Shown: one piece after another, positions 27,751 through 36,533 of the stretch
Layout of the letters: every line of letters starts with the position of its first letter
How positions within the stretch are numbered: the first letter of the stretch is position 1
Assembly: GCF_003991205.1 (NCBI RefSeq)
Contig: NZ_RXOZ01000011.1
Span: forward strand, 310,001 to 374,000
DNA from: Georgenia sp. SYP-B2076
GTDB lineage: Bacteria > Actinomycetota > Actinomycetes > Actinomycetales > Actinomycetaceae
Reading direction: 5' to 3'
DNA length: 64,000 nt
Notes under the pieces: generated by a model
What the model was told of the DNA's origin: nothing
The model's input: the letters and a program-made list of their open reading frames with translations, nothing else
The model's database searches: none
Made by a program: the position numbers and the translations under genes

Positions 27751-28730
27751 GGGGTGTACTCCAGGAACGGGTCGTCCTTCGTGGTGCCGGCGGCCAGGAT
27801 GGCCTGCTGCTTGCGGCCGGCCGCGCGCCGTCCGCCGCCCCCGGCGGGCTGCGCGCCGGTGAAGCCACGGCCGTAGTGCCGCTCCAGGTAGTGCTGGCCG
27901 ACCATGAGGACCGAGGTGATGGCCAGGTACCACAGGGCCGCGACCACCAGCAGCGGGATGGGCAGGAACAGCCGGTTCCCGATCGCCGTGGAGGCGAACG
28001 TCAGGTCGAGCGTGAACGGGATCGCCAGGACCAGTGACGTGGTCTTGAGCATGGAGATCGTCTCGTTGCCCGTCGGCGGCACGATCACCCGCATCGCCTG
28101 GGGCAGGACGACCCGCCGCAGGATCGCCGACTCCTTCATGCCCAGCGCCCGAGCGGCCTCCGACTGGCCCGGGTCCACGCTGTTGAGGCCGGAGCGCACG
28201 ATCTCCGAGAGGTAGGCGGCCTCGTTGAGCGCCAGGCCCAGGATCGCGGCGTACGCGGCGGAGAACACGTCGTTCGTGGAGAAGCTGATGAGCTCCGGGC
28301 CGAAGGGGACGCCCAGGCTGAGCCGCGGGTAGAGCACGCCGAGCAGGCCCCAGAAGACGAGCTGCGTGTAGATGGGCGTGCCGCGGAAGAACCAGATGTA
28401 CAGCCAGGCGACCCACCGCATGACGGGGTTGTCCGAGCGGCGCATGATGGCCAGCGTCACGGCGAGGACGATCGCGATCGCCATGGACGCCGCCGTGAGC
28501 AGGAGCGTCCAGCCCACGCCCCGCACGATCGCGACGTCACGCAGGTAGAGCCAGACGATGTCCCAGCGGAAGTTCGGGTTCGTCACCAGGGCGTTGACGG
28601 CCATGGCCGCGAGGACGGCGACGACGGCGGCCGAGACCCACCGTGCCGGGCGCGGGACCGGGTGGGCGCGGATGAGCTCGGGCGCCGGGCCGGCGGGGCC
28701 GGGCGGGGTCTGACGGGGCTGCGCGGTCAC
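27747..28730 (-). CDS. Polar amino acid ABC transporter, permease
   Basis: 327-residue inner-membrane permease of the HisM/GlnP type. After a cytoplasmic Pro-rich N-terminus come about five membrane segments (for example [19 protein letters not shown] near residue 32 and [19 protein letters not shown] near residue 75). The EAA loop that docks the ATPase reads [20 protein letters not shown] near residue 195. The GTG start comes one base after the binding-protein stop and the stop overlaps the ATPase start. The C-terminus has an unusually basic [13 protein letters not shown] tail. Substrate unknown; the neighbouring glnA1 makes a nitrogen source such as glutamine or glutamate plausible. Confidence 0.92.
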
Positions 28731-28731
28731 G

Positions 28732-29634
28732 TCAGGCCCCGGGGTTGAGCTCGGCGGTGCTCAGGGCGCCGGTCACGCCCCAGCCGTCGAGGATGTCCTG
28801 CCACGTGCCGTCGTCCATGAGCTTCTGCATCGCGGCCTGGACGGCGGCGGTCAGCTCGGTGTTGTCCTTGGCGACCACGATGCCCTGGGGGGCGGCGTCC
28901 TGGACGTCGCCGAGCTGCTCGACCTGACCGCCGGTCTGCACGGCCGCGTACTGGCCCACGGGGGAGTCGGCGTACATGACGTCGATCTTGCCGCCGACCA
29001 GGTTCGTGGTCACGTCGGCCTGCGAGCTGTAGCGCAGCACCTCGATGGGCTCGGCGCCCTGCTCCTCGCAGGCGGCGGAGAGACCGTCGGCGCCCTCGTC
29101 CTGCACCGTCCCCGTCTGCACGCCCATCGTGGTGCCGCACAGGTCGGCGGGGTCCAGGCCCTCGGGGTTGCCGGTGCGCACGGAGAACGTCGAGCCGACC
29201 TGGACGTAGGAGATCATGTTGGCCTGCGCGATCCGCTCGGGCGCGACGGAGAACGAGGCGATCCCGACGTCGTACTGGGTGCCGATCGCCGGGATGATCG
29301 AGGCGAACTCGGCGTGGTTCACCTCGACCTCGGCGCCGAGGACCCGTCCCAGGGCGTGGGCGAGGTCGACGTCGTAGCCGCTGGGGGTCTGCCCGTCCGC
29401 GCCGCCGAAGAACTCGGCCGGGGCGTACTGCAGGTTGTCGCCCACGGTCAGCGTGCCGTCGAAGTCGGCGGGCAGCATGGCGGCGATCGCGTCGTCCCGC
29501 GCGATGCCCGAGGCGTCGAAGGACGGCTGCGCGGCCGCCGTCGCCCCGGACGTCGCCTCCGAGGCGTTGGTGCAGCCCGAGAGGGCGAGGGCACCTGCCG
29601 CGGCGAGGGCGGTCAGGACGGGTAGACGGCGCAC
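28732..29634 (-). CDS. Amino acid ABC transporter substrate-binding lipoprotein
   Basis: 300-residue extracytoplasmic solute-binding protein, family 3. Signal peptide VRRLPVLTALAAAGALALSG followed by the lipobox cysteine (LSGC near residue 22). The family-3 fold is seen in LTVGDNLQYAPAEFF, GYDVDLAHALGRVLG, DVGIASFSVAPERI and VGVQTGTVQDEGA-like stretches. The open frame extends to 29736, but the GTG at 29634 starts a proper signal peptide and TGGAGG lies six bases upstream. The promoter region holds a TATAGT -10 flanked by an inverted repeat. First gene of the transporter operon. Confidence 0.93.
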   Translation of the reverse strand: MRRLPVLTALAAAGALALSGCTNASEATSGATAAAQPSFDASGIARDDAIAAMLPADFDGTLTVGDNLQYAPAEFFGGADGQTPSGYDVDLAHALGRVLGAEVEVNHAEFASIIPAIGTQYDVGIASFSVAPERIAQANMISYVQVGSTFSVRTGNPEGLDPADLCGTTMGVQTGTVQDEGADGLSAACEEQGAEPIEVLRYSSQADVTTNLVGGKIDVMYADSPVGQYAAVQTGGQVEQLGDVQDAAPQGIVVAKDNTELTAAVQAAMQKLMDDGTWQDILDGWGVTGALSTAELNPGA

Positions 29635-29643
29635 GGTGGCCTC

Positions 29644-29697
29644 CAGGTGAAACGGAAGATGACGCCGGCAACTATATCCGTTCACCTGTATGGATAT
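29644..29697 (-). promoter_or_regulatory. Promoter of the amino acid transporter operon inside an inverted repeat
   Basis: -10 candidate TATAGT (minus strand, 29677-29672). CAGGTGAAACGG at 29644-29655 is mirrored by CCGTTCACCTG at 29678-29688, enclosing the -10; a second palindrome, ATATCC (29674-29679) with GGATAT (29692-29697), overlaps it. A repressor or nitrogen regulator could bind here; the sequence is unusually AT-rich for this genome. Confidence 0.45.
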
Positions 29698-29739
29698 GCA
29701 TTGGCGTTCTGTGCGATGTCCCACTACGGCTCGCACGCG

Positions 29740-29778
29740 ACGACGGGCCGGGACTTCGGAGAAGTCCCGGCCCGTCGT
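29740..29778 (-). terminator. Strong hairpin terminator after glnA1
   Basis: An 18-bp stem, perfectly paired (29740-29757 with 29761-29778), with a 3-base loop; inner sequence GGGCCGGGACTTC/GAAGTCCCGGCCC. It separates glnA1 from the transporter operon downstream. Confidence 0.9.
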
Positions 29779-29812
29779 GGTCGGTCGCCGACCTACCGGT
29801 CAGCGGGTGCCG

Positions 29813-31237
29813 TCACAGGTCGTAGTAGAGCTCGAACTCGTGGGGGTGCGGGCGCAGGCGCAGCGGGTCGATCTCGTTGGTGCGCTTGTAGTCGATCCAC
29901 GTCTCGATGAGGTCGGGCGTGAAGACGTCGCCCTCGGTGAGGTAGTCATGGTCGGCCGCCAGCGCGTCGAGCGCCTTGTCCAGGGAGTCGGGCAGCTGCT
30001 CGATCTGGGCGTGCTCCTCGGGCGGGAGCTCGTAGAGGTCCTTGTCGATGGGCGCGGCCGGCTCGATCCGGTTCCTGATGCCGTCGAGGCCCGCCATGAG
30101 CATCGCGGAGAACGCGAGGTAGGGGTTCGAGGACGGGTCCGGCACGCGGTACTCGATGCGCTTGGCCTTGGGCGAGGAGCCCGTGACGGGGATGCGGATG
30201 CACGCGGAGCGGTTGCGGGCCGAGTAGACCAGGTTGACCGGGGCCTCGAAGCCGGGCACCAGGCGGTGGTAGGAGTTCACCGAGGGGTTGGTGAACGCCA
30301 GGAGGGACGGCGCGTGCCGCAGCAGGCCACCGACGTACCAGCGGGCCATGTCGGAGAGGCCGCCGTAACCGCGCTCGTCGAAGAACAGCGGCTTGCCGTC
30401 CTTCCACAGGGACTGGTGCGAGTGCATGCCCGAGCCGTTGTCCCCGAAGAGGGGCTTGGGCATGAAGGTGGCGGACTTGCCCGCCTCCCACGCGACGTTC
30501 TTGATGATGTACTTGAACTTCATCAGGTCGTCGCCCGCGGCGAGGAGCGTCGCGAAGCGGTAGTTGATCTCCTGCTGCCCGGCGGTGCCGACCTCGTGGT
30601 GCGCGCGCTCGACGTCGAGGCCGACCTCCTGCATGCAGGAGACCATCTGGTCGCGCAGGTCGGCCATCTGGTCGTTGGGGGAGACGGGGAAGTAGCCGCC
30701 CTTGTAGCGGGTCTTGTACCCGAGGTTGCCGCCCTCCTCCTCGCGGCCGGTGTTCCAGGCCGCCTCCTTGGAGTCCAGGTAGTAGAAGCTGGAGTGCTGC
30801 GTCGTCTGGAAGCGCACGTCGTCGAAGACGTAGAACTCCGCCTCGGCGCCGAAGTACACCGTGTCGGCGATGCCCGTGCTCCGCAGGTACGCCTCGGCCT
30901 TCGCGGCGATGTTGCGCGGGTCGCGCGAGTAGGCCTCGTCGGTGAAGGGGTCGACGATCGAGAAGTTCACGACGAGCGTCTTCTGCCTGCGGAACGGGTC
31001 CACGAACGCGCTGGTGACGTCCGGCACGAGCTTCATGTCGGACTCGTGGATCGCCTGGAAGCCGCGGATGGACGACCCGTCGAACATCAGGCCCTCGGTG
31101 AGGATGTCCTCGTTGAAGGCCTCGACCGGGATGTTGAAGTGCTGCATGACGCCCGGCAGGTCGCAGAACCGGACGTCGACAAACTTGACGCCCTGCTCCT
31201 TCGTGAAGGCGATGGCCTCCTCGGCGGTGGAAAACAT
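29813..31237 (-). CDS. glnA1: Glutamine synthetase, type I (adenylylatable)
   Basis: Main ammonia-assimilating enzyme: glutamate + NH3 + ATP to glutamine; 474 residues, the classic GSI length. Motifs: [59 protein letters not shown] and [11 protein letters not shown]. Tyr402 in [10 protein letters not shown] is at the position adenylylated by GlnE. The C-terminus [13 protein letters not shown] is standard. AGGAG lies ~7 bases before the ATG. A four-part GlnR box 65-102 bases upstream indicates nitrogen control, so the enzyme is probably regulated both in transcription (GlnR) and by adenylylation (GlnE). Confidence 0.96.
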   Translation of the reverse strand: MFSTAEEAIAFTKEQGVKFVDVRFCDLPGVMQHFNIPVEAFNEDILTEGLMFDGSSIRGFQAIHESDMKLVPDVTSAFVDPFRRQKTLVVNFSIVDPFTDEAYSRDPRNIAAKAEAYLRSTGIADTVYFGAEAEFYVFDDVRFQTTQHSSFYYLDSKEAAWNTGREEEGGNLGYKTRYKGGYFPVSPNDQMADLRDQMVSCMQEVGLDVERAHHEVGTAGQQEINYRFATLLAAGDDLMKFKYIIKNVAWEAGKSATFMPKPLFGDNGSGMHSHQSLWKDGKPLFFDERGYGGLSDMARWYVGGLLRHAPSLLAFTNPSVNSYHRLVPGFEAPVNLVYSARNRSACIRIPVTGSSPKAKRIEYRVPDPSSNPYLAFSAMLMAGLDGIRNRIEPAAPIDKDLYELPPEEHAQIEQLPDSLDKALDALAADHDYLTEGDVFTPDLIETWIDYKRTNEIDPLRLRPHPHEFELYYDL

Positions 31238-31286
31238 CCAGTGCTCCTTGGCTTGGGGACTCGTAAGGCGAGTGGGAACGTCCCGA

Positions 31287-31292
31287 CGCTAG
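31287..31292 (-). promoter_or_regulatory. Candidate -10 box TAGCGT of glnA1
   Basis: TAGCGT lies just downstream of the GlnR box and about 50 bases before the glnA1 start, a usual place for a GlnR-activated promoter. Confidence 0.4.
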
Positions 31293-31301
31293 TGCGGTGG
31301 C

Positions 31302-31339
31302 GTTTCCTTTGCGTCTCGTGAATGTGTCCAGGATGTTAC
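31302..31339 (-). promoter_or_regulatory. GlnR box upstream of glnA1
   Basis: On the minus strand: GTAAC-n6-GACAC-n6-GAGAC-n6-GAAAC, with all three spacers exactly six bases (half-sites at 31339-31335, 31328-31324, 31317-31313, 31306-31302). This matches the actinobacterial GlnR pattern gTnAC-n6-GaAAC repeated twice. GlnR is an OmpR-type global nitrogen regulator; its gene is not in the window. Confidence 0.8.
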
Positions 31340-31471
31340 GCGAGCGCCCGGCGCCGGCCCGGCGCCGCCCCGGCACCTGAGACAGCGCCGGCGCCGGTTC
31401 TGCCGTGCCCTGCCCCCCGTGGGGCCGGGCCGCGTCGGTCCCGCGGTGCGGGGGCCGACGCGCCGGCTGGG

Positions 31472-31477
31472 TAGGCT
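31472..31477 (+). promoter_or_regulatory. -10 box TAGGCT of the RDD gene
   Basis: TAGGCT ends six bases before the GTG at 31484, indicating a leaderless mRNA. Confidence 0.6.
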
Positions 31478-31483
31478 CGGACG

Positions 31484-31873
31484 GTGCCCGCAGCGACCTC
31501 GTCCCCGTCCCTCCCCGTGGCCGGCCTGGGGCGGCGCATCATCGCGCTTGTCGTGGACTGGGGGATCGCCAGCGCCATCAGCGCCGGGTTCTTCCAGTAC
31601 GACGCGTTGGCCACGCTCGGCATCTTCGCCGTGATGACCTGGCTCCTGGTCGCGACGCTCGGCGCCACGATCGGCCACCTCGTCACGGGCCTCGGCGTGC
31701 GCACGCCTGCCGGGGGGCCCGCCGGGCCGCTGCGGGCCCTGGTCCGCACCGTCGCGCTGTGCCTGGTCGTCCCCGCCGTGGTGTGGGGGCCCGACGGGCG
31801 CGGGCTGCACGACGTGTGGGCGGGCACCGTCATCACGCGGCTGCGCAGCAAGGCCGCAGCGCCGGCACGCTGA
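31484..31873 (+). CDS. RDD family membrane protein
   Basis: 129-residue integral membrane protein. The RDD-like motif GLGRRIIALVVDWGIA (residues ~14-29) leads into the first membrane segment; two more follow (LGIFAVMTWLLVATLGATIG and LVRTVALCLVVPAVVW), ending with GRGLHDVWAGTVITRL, the conserved RDD C-terminus. Function unknown; members have been linked to ion exchange. The same RDD/DUF4191 pair lies beside lipA and glnA1 in M. tuberculosis (Rv2219A and Rv2219). Convergent with the DUF4191 gene. Confidence 0.88.
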   Translation: MPAATSSPSLPVAGLGRRIIALVVDWGIASAISAGFFQYDALATLGIFAVMTWLLVATLGATIGHLVTGLGVRTPAGGPAGPLRALVRTVALCLVVPAVVWGPDGRGLHDVWAGTVITRLRSKAAAPAR

Positions 31874-31955
31874 GCGGCCCGCCCGCTGGGTGCCCCGGCC
31901 GCCGGGCGCCCCGGCCGCGCGCCGACGCCCCGAGCGTCCGCCGCCCGGAACGACG

Positions 31956-31988
31956 CCGGCCCCGCCGCCACCGGTGCGGTGGGGCCGG
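31956..31988. terminator. Hairpin between the RDD and DUF4191 genes
   Basis: CCGGCCCC (31956-31963) pairs with GGGGCCGG (31981-31988) around a loop that can itself pair partly. It lies between two convergent stop codons. Confidence 0.6.
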
Positions 31989-32011
31989 GGCCGGAACGGC
32001 AGCGGCGCGGG

Positions 32012-32740
32012 TCAGCGACCGCGCATGCCCTTGCGGTCGGGGCGTGCCTTCATGGGGTCGACGCCCTTGGGGATCGGCATCCGGGCCGATCCGAGCGCCT
32101 GCAGGCGCTTGGCCACGGCGGCGACCTCGGCCGGCGTGAGCTTGCCCTTGAGCTTCTGGACGGTGCGCACCACCCGGGCGAGAGGGACCTGGCCCTGCTC
32201 GTTGCCGCACTGCACGAAGTGCACGGGCACGTTCGGGGCCACGCGGGCCACCTTGCGCTTCTCGTCCTCGAGCAGGCGCTGGACCCGGCTGCTCGGCCCC
32301 TCGGAGACGAGGACGATCCCGGGGCGGCCCACCATGCGGAACACGAGGTCCTGCGTGCGCGGGTTGATGGCGACGGGCTGCTCCTGGATGTTCCAGCCGC
32401 GGCGGATCTGGCCGAGGGCCGCCCCGACCGCGCCGGGCTGCCCCTCGATCTGGGCGTAGCCGGCCTTCTGGGTCTTCCGCGCGAGGAGGACCATCATGAG
32501 CATCAGCGCGAGCAGCAGGCCGAAGACGCCCGTGTACCAGGGGTGGCCCCACGCGAACCCGATGACGAGGGCGACACCCATGACGAGCACGAAGACGCCC
32601 AGGAGCAGCCAGGTGATCGTCGGGTCGACCCTCTTGGTCATCACATAGGCATCGCGGATGTTGTGGTACCAGCGCTGCTTCTTCTCTTTGGGCACGGCGG
32701 AGGAACCCTCGACGCCGGTGCTGCTCTTCTTGCGGGCCAT
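32012..32740 (-). CDS. DUF4191 family membrane protein
   Basis: 242-residue protein with a short charged N-terminus (MARKKSSTG), two adjacent membrane helices (WLLLGVFVLVMGVALVIGFA and YTGVFGLLLALMLMMVLLA, residues ~45-90) and a ~140-residue cytoplasmic domain (YAQIEGQPGAVGAALGQIRRG, VGRPGIVLVSEGP, VPVHFVQCGNEQGQVPL). This layout is the DUF4191 family, counterpart of M. tuberculosis Rv2219. Function unknown, but it sits next to lipoate genes in many actinobacteria. The ATG at 32740 is chosen over an upstream in-frame start because TATCCT lies eight bases before it. Confidence 0.9.
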   Translation of the reverse strand: MARKKSSTGVEGSSAVPKEKKQRWYHNIRDAYVMTKRVDPTITWLLLGVFVLVMGVALVIGFAWGHPWYTGVFGLLLALMLMMVLLARKTQKAGYAQIEGQPGAVGAALGQIRRGWNIQEQPVAINPRTQDLVFRMVGRPGIVLVSEGPSSRVQRLLEDEKRKVARVAPNVPVHFVQCGNEQGQVPLARVVRTVQKLKGKLTPAEVAAVAKRLQALGSARMPIPKGVDPMKARPDRKGMRGR

Positions 32741-32748
32741 GATGCCCA

Positions 32749-32754
32749 AGGATA
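32749..32754 (-). promoter_or_regulatory. -10 box TATCCT of the DUF4191 gene
   Basis: TATCCT ends eight bases before the ATG at 32740, implying a leaderless or nearly leaderless mRNA. Confidence 0.45.
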
Positions 32755-32801
32755 CCGGCCCGCCGGGGCGGCACCGGCGCCCACGCGCCGTCGGCGCAGC
32801 G

Positions 32802-34058
32802 TCAGTGCGGATCCGCGCTGCGGCCGGGCATGCGGGCGGCACCAGCGACCAGCGCGAGCACGACGCAGGACAGGGCGGCGACGACGAACGCCGCGTCCGC
32901 GCCGTGGGCGTCCGAGAGGCGGCCGGCCAGTGCGGCGCCACCGGCGACCCCGACGACGTTGGCCGACGCGAGCACCGTCATGGCTACCGCCGTGGCGCCC
33001 ACGGGCGCCAGCCGGCCCCCGAGGGTGAAGAGGGTCACGAGCGCCGGGCCGACGAGGAAGCCCACCGCGAGCATGAGCACGGCGAGGACCGTGAGCGACG
33101 ACGCCGCGGTCATGGCGGCGGTGACGCCCGCGATCCCCGCACCGCTGGCGCCGAGCCGCAGGCGCAGGCTCACCGAGGCGGGCAGGGCCACGACGGCCAG
33201 GGACATGACGGCCGAGCCCACACCCATGAGCGCGTACACGAGGCCGGCGCTTCCCGGCTCGCCGGCCTCGGTGGCGAACGCGGTGACCCCGGTCTGCGTG
33301 GCCCCGAAGAACAGGCCGACGCAGCTCATGCCCGCCACGGCGACGCCGACGGCGCGCAGCACCGCCGCGAGGCCGGGGGTGGCGCGCGCCCCGGGCAAGG
33401 GGCGCCCCGCCGCGGACCCGGCCCGCCGGGGTGCACGGGCCGGCGCGGCACCCAGCCCCGCGCCGGAGGGGTGCACGGCGAGGGCGGTGACGAAGACCAG
33501 CACGAGGGCCGCCGCGCCGAGGACGGGGACCTGCGGGCTCGCGGCCGAGGCGGCGACGCCCACCAGCGCCGGCCCGATCACGAAGACCATCTCGTCCACC
33601 ATCGACTCATAGCTCAGGGCCGCCGCACCCTGCTCGGCGCCGGTCGTGCGGGCGAGCCAGCGCACCCGGGTCAGGGACCCCACCGGCACCGTCGTGGCGC
33701 CGACGAGCGCGCACAGCCCGCACAGCACCGGCAGGGGAGCCCGGTCGCCGGCGGCGAGGGCGAGTGCGACGAGCGCGACGGCGTTGACGGGCGCGAGCAG
33801 GAGCAGCGGCAGCCGCTGGCCGCGCCGGTCGGTCCACCGGCCGATGAGCGGTCCCGAGACCGCCGTCGCGAGGGCCAGCGCGGCCGAGGCGGTGCCGGCG
33901 GCGCCCACCGACCCGGTGCTGGTCGCGACGAGCGTGAGCACCCCGAGGATGACCATGGACGTCGGCAGGCGCCCGAGGAAGCCGATGGCCAGGTAGGACC
34001 AGCCCAGCAGCCCCGGCAGCGACCGGTAGCGGCGCAGGGCCTGCAGGTGCGCAGGCAC
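32802..34058 (-). CDS. MFS transporter
   Basis: 418-residue transporter of the major facilitator superfamily with about twelve membrane helices (LLGWSYLAIGFLGRLP at the start; LPLLLLAPVNAVALVALALA near residue 90). The loop GPLIGRWTDRRGQRLPLLL between helices 2 and 3 is the MFS motif A. A Pro/Ala-rich central loop (residues ~195-235) separates the two halves. Substrate unknown; drug or metabolite efflux is the usual guess. The GTG start comes one base after the lipA stop, so it is co-transcribed as lipB-lipA-MFS, an unusual partner for lipoate synthesis. Confidence 0.88.
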   Translation of the reverse strand: MPAHLQALRRYRSLPGLLGWSYLAIGFLGRLPTSMVILGVLTLVATSTGSVGAAGTASAALALATAVSGPLIGRWTDRRGQRLPLLLLAPVNAVALVALALAAGDRAPLPVLCGLCALVGATTVPVGSLTRVRWLARTTGAEQGAAALSYESMVDEMVFVIGPALVGVAASAASPQVPVLGAAALVLVFVTALAVHPSGAGLGAAPARAPRRAGSAAGRPLPGARATPGLAAVLRAVGVAVAGMSCVGLFFGATQTGVTAFATEAGEPGSAGLVYALMGVGSAVMSLAVVALPASVSLRLRLGASGAGIAGVTAAMTAASSLTVLAVLMLAVGFLVGPALVTLFTLGGRLAPVGATAVAMTVLASANVVGVAGGAALAGRLSDAHGADAAFVVAALSCVVLALVAGAARMPGRSADPH

Positions 34059-34059
34059 G

Positions 34060-35055
34060 TCAGATGAGCGCTGCGGCTTCCTGACGCGAGGTGCGCGGCT
34101 CCGAGAGGTGCGCGAGCTGCTCCGGCACCTCCAGGCCCTTGCGGGCCATGGCCTGGCCCCACAGGCGCCCGGCGCGGTAGCTCGAGCGCACGAGCGGGCC
34201 CGCCATGACGCCGAGGAAGCCGATCTCCTCCGCGATCTCGGAGAGCTCGACGAACTCCTCCGGCTTGACCCAGCGGTCCACCGGGTGGTGCCGCACCGAC
34301 GGGCGCAGGTACTGGTTGATCGTGAGCAGGTCGCAGCCGGCGTCGCGCAGGAGCTGCATCGCGTCGACGACCTCGTCGAACGTCTCGCCCATGCCGAGCA
34401 TGAGGTTCGACTTCGTCACGAAGCCGTCCTCGCTGGCGGAGGTGAGGACGCTGAGCGACCGGTTGTAGCGGAACCCGGGGCGGATGCGCCGGAAGATCCG
34501 CGGGACGGTCTCCACGTTGTGGGCGAGCACCTCCGGGCGGGAGGAGAAGACCTCGGCGAGCTGGTCGGGCTTGGCGTCGAAGTCGGGGATGAGCAGCTCG
34601 ACGCCGGTGCCCGGGTTGAGCGCGTGGATCTGGCGCACCGTCTCGGCGTAGAGCCAGGCGCCGCCGTCCTCGAGGTCGTCGCGGGCCACGCCGGTGATGG
34701 TCGAGTACCGCAGCCCCATCTGGCGCACGGACTCGGCGACCTTGCGCGGCTCCATGCGGTCGAGCGCGGAGGGCTTGCCGGTGTCGATCTGGCAGAAGTC
34801 GCAGCGGCGGGTGCACTGCGAGCCGCCGATGAGGAACGTCGCCTCGCGGTCCTCCCAGCACTCGAAGATGTTGGGGCAGCCGGCCTCCTCGCACACCGTG
34901 TGCAGGCCGCCGCCGTGGACCAGCTGCTTGAGATCGCGGTACTCCGGGCCCATGACGGCCTTCGTCTTGATCCAGCTGGGCTTGCGCTCGATGGGGGTCT
35001 CGGCGTTGCGCGCCTCGACCCGCAGCATCTTCCGGCCCTCCGGTGCGATCGTCAC
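34060..35055 (-). CDS. lipA: Lipoyl synthase
   Basis: Radical SAM enzyme that inserts two sulfur atoms into octanoyl groups on E2 and GcvH; 331 residues. Both iron-sulfur clusters have their ligands: [12 protein letters not shown] (auxiliary cluster, C-x4-C-x5-C) and CTRRCDFC (radical SAM, CxxxCxxC). RSSYRAG at the C-terminus supplies the serine ligand of the auxiliary cluster. GTG start with GAGG upstream, six bases after the lipB stop. It provides the cofactor for the E2 encoded at 40.6 kb. Confidence 0.96.
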   Translation of the reverse strand: MTIAPEGRKMLRVEARNAETPIERKPSWIKTKAVMGPEYRDLKQLVHGGGLHTVCEEAGCPNIFECWEDREATFLIGGSQCTRRCDFCQIDTGKPSALDRMEPRKVAESVRQMGLRYSTITGVARDDLEDGGAWLYAETVRQIHALNPGTGVELLIPDFDAKPDQLAEVFSSRPEVLAHNVETVPRIFRRIRPGFRYNRSLSVLTSASEDGFVTKSNLMLGMGETFDEVVDAMQLLRDAGCDLLTINQYLRPSVRHHPVDRWVKPEEFVELSEIAEEIGFLGVMAGPLVRSSYRAGRLWGQAMARKGLEVPEQLAHLSEPRTSRQEAAALI

Positions 35056-35061
35056 GTCTCG

Positions 35062-35856
35062 CTACCTCGTCCCTCGTTGATCGGTCAGCAACGGCGATCC
35101 TATGTCGTGGCGTGGGTCGGCCGCCCAGGTGTCCGCGGCGGCGGGCGGGTTCGCGTCGGCGGCGGCCGGGGCCCGGGGCGCCGCCTCGCGGACGCCGGAC
35201 GTGGCCCCGGCGCCGCGCACGCCCAGCGGGGTGAGAGAGCGGCGCAGCTCACGCTCCAGCACGTCCGCGACGTCCAGCGGCGTGACCCGGCGGCCCGTCT
35301 CCGCGCTGAGCGAGGTGACGTCGGCGTCGTCGATGCCGCACGGCACGATGCGGTCGTAGGCGGTCAGGTCGGCGCTGGCGTTGAGGGCGATCCCGTGCAT
35401 CGTCACGCCCTTGGCCACCCGCACGCCGACGGCGCACACCTTGCGGTCCCTGCCGCGGTCGTCGGCGAGCACCCACACGCCCGAACGCCCCGCCACGCGG
35501 GCGGTGGCGACGTCGAAGGCGGCCGCGACGTCCATGACGGCCTGCTCCAGGGCACGCACGTAGGCGACGACGTCGACGGGCTCGCGCAGCCGCAGGATCG
35601 GGTAGGCGATGAGCTGGCCGGGCCCGTGCCAGGTGATGCGCCCGCCGCGGTCGACGTCGATCACCTCGGTGCCGTCGGTGGGGCGGTCACGGGTGGCGGT
35701 CCGCTTGCCGGCGGTGTACACGCTGGCGTGCTCGAGGAGCAGCACGGTGTCCTCACGCTCGCCCGCGACGACCTGGGCGTGGATGCGGCGTTGGAGCTCC
35801 CACGCCCATCGGTAGTCGAGGTGCTCCAAACCCAGCCTCACGCGTTCGAATTGCAC
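35062..35856 (-). CDS. lipB: Octanoyltransferase
   Basis: Transfers octanoate from acyl carrier protein to lipoyl domains, the step before LipA; 264 residues. RGGRITWHGPGQLIAYPIL is the substrate pocket motif; the catalytic pair is Lys139 in RKVCAVGVRV and Cys173 in IVPCGIDD. After the core (~residue 215) comes a ~45-residue Ala/Pro-rich tail absent from most LipB. Three starts compete in frame; TAGCAT seven bases before the GTG at 35856 selects that one (MQFERVRLG) and implies a leaderless lipB-lipA-MFS transcript. Confidence 0.94.
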   Translation of the reverse strand: MQFERVRLGLEHLDYRWAWELQRRIHAQVVAGEREDTVLLLEHASVYTAGKRTATRDRPTDGTEVIDVDRGGRITWHGPGQLIAYPILRLREPVDVVAYVRALEQAVMDVAAAFDVATARVAGRSGVWVLADDRGRDRKVCAVGVRVAKGVTMHGIALNASADLTAYDRIVPCGIDDADVTSLSAETGRRVTPLDVADVLERELRRSLTPLGVRGAGATSGVREAAPRAPAAADANPPAAADTWAADPRHDIGSPLLTDQRGTR

Positions 35857-35863
35857 GATCACG

Positions 35864-35869
35864 ATGCTA
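35864..35869 (-). promoter_or_regulatory. -10 box TAGCAT of the lipB-lipA operon
   Basis: TAGCAT ends seven bases before the GTG at 35856. Confidence 0.6.
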
Positions 35870-35885
35870 AGCCCCCCGGCCCTCG

Positions 35886-35962
35886 GCTCCTGCGCCGACC
35901 GCTCGGGCCGGCTCCTGCGCCGACCGCTCCGGCGCGGCCAGTCTCCCGCACCCGACCGCTCA
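35886..35962. repeat. 20-nt repeat, three copies, the last spanning the MarR stop codon
   Basis: GCTCCTGCGCCGACCGCTC occurs at 35886-35905 and 35911-35930; a diverged copy, CTCCCGCACCCGACCGCTCA, at 35943-35962 contains the TGA of the MarR-type gene (minus strand). Confidence 0.75.
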
Positions 35963-36463
35963 GGCCCGCGGCCCGGTGCGCTCCGCCGCGCGGCCATGAG
36001 CCGGCGCGGCGCCCTCGGCCTCGAGCATGAGCACGAGCAGCGCCCGCAGCTGCCTCAGCTGGGCCTCGGGGAGCTGCGGGTTGACGAAGGCGTCGATCGC
36101 CTCGGGGTCGTTGAGCTGGCCGAGCGCGCGCAGGCCCTCGGGGGTGATGGCCACGACCTGGCGGCGCCGGTCCTCGTCGTGGCGCTGCCGGCGGACGTAG
36201 CCGGCGCGCTCGAGCCGCAGGAGCATCCGGCTCGTGGTCTGCTCCGTGACGTCGAGGTGGCGGGCGAGCTCGCGCTGGGACCGCGGGCCGCCGGCGAGGA
36301 TCGCCAGGACGGGCAGCGACGCGTGCGTCAGTGACCACTGCTCGAGGTAGGTGTCCCAGGCGCGCTCCACGCGCCGCGCCACGGTCGAGAGCAGGCGCCC
36401 GGTGGGCCACGCGCTGGGCGGGTCCGCCACGCCGGGGCCGCTCTGGGCGGGCTGGTCGGTCAC
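35960..36463 (-). CDS. MarR family transcriptional regulator
   Basis: 167-residue winged-helix regulator. LPVLAILAGGPRSQRELARHLDVTEQTTSRMLLRLERAGYV (recognition helix region, residues ~60-100) and RRQRHDEDRRRQVVAITPEGL (wing and following) are classic MarR. Divergent from an MMPL-type exporter, with a perfect palindrome between them, so it probably represses the exporter and is released by a ligand (inference). The open frame runs to 36580 through the operator, but the GTG at 36463 lies six bases after TATGAT, giving a leaderless start. Confidence 0.9.
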   Translation of the reverse strand: MTDQPAQSGPGVADPPSAWPTGRLLSTVARRVERAWDTYLEQWSLTHASLPVLAILAGGPRSQRELARHLDVTEQTTSRMLLRLERAGYVRRQRHDEDRRRQVVAITPEGLRALGQLNDPEAIDAFVNPQLPEAQLRQLRALLVLMLEAEGAAPAHGRAAERTGPRA

Positions 36464-36469
36464 GCCGTC

Positions 36470-36475
36470 ATCATA
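36470..36475 (-). promoter_or_regulatory. -10 box TATGAT of the MarR gene
   Basis: TATGAT, close to the consensus TATAAT, ends six bases before the GTG at 36463. Confidence 0.6.
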
Positions 36476-36533
36476 GGTTCCGCCCCCGTGGTGGCCGTGG
36501 AGTTGTGGCCCGGCGCCCGTCGCCGCAAAATTG

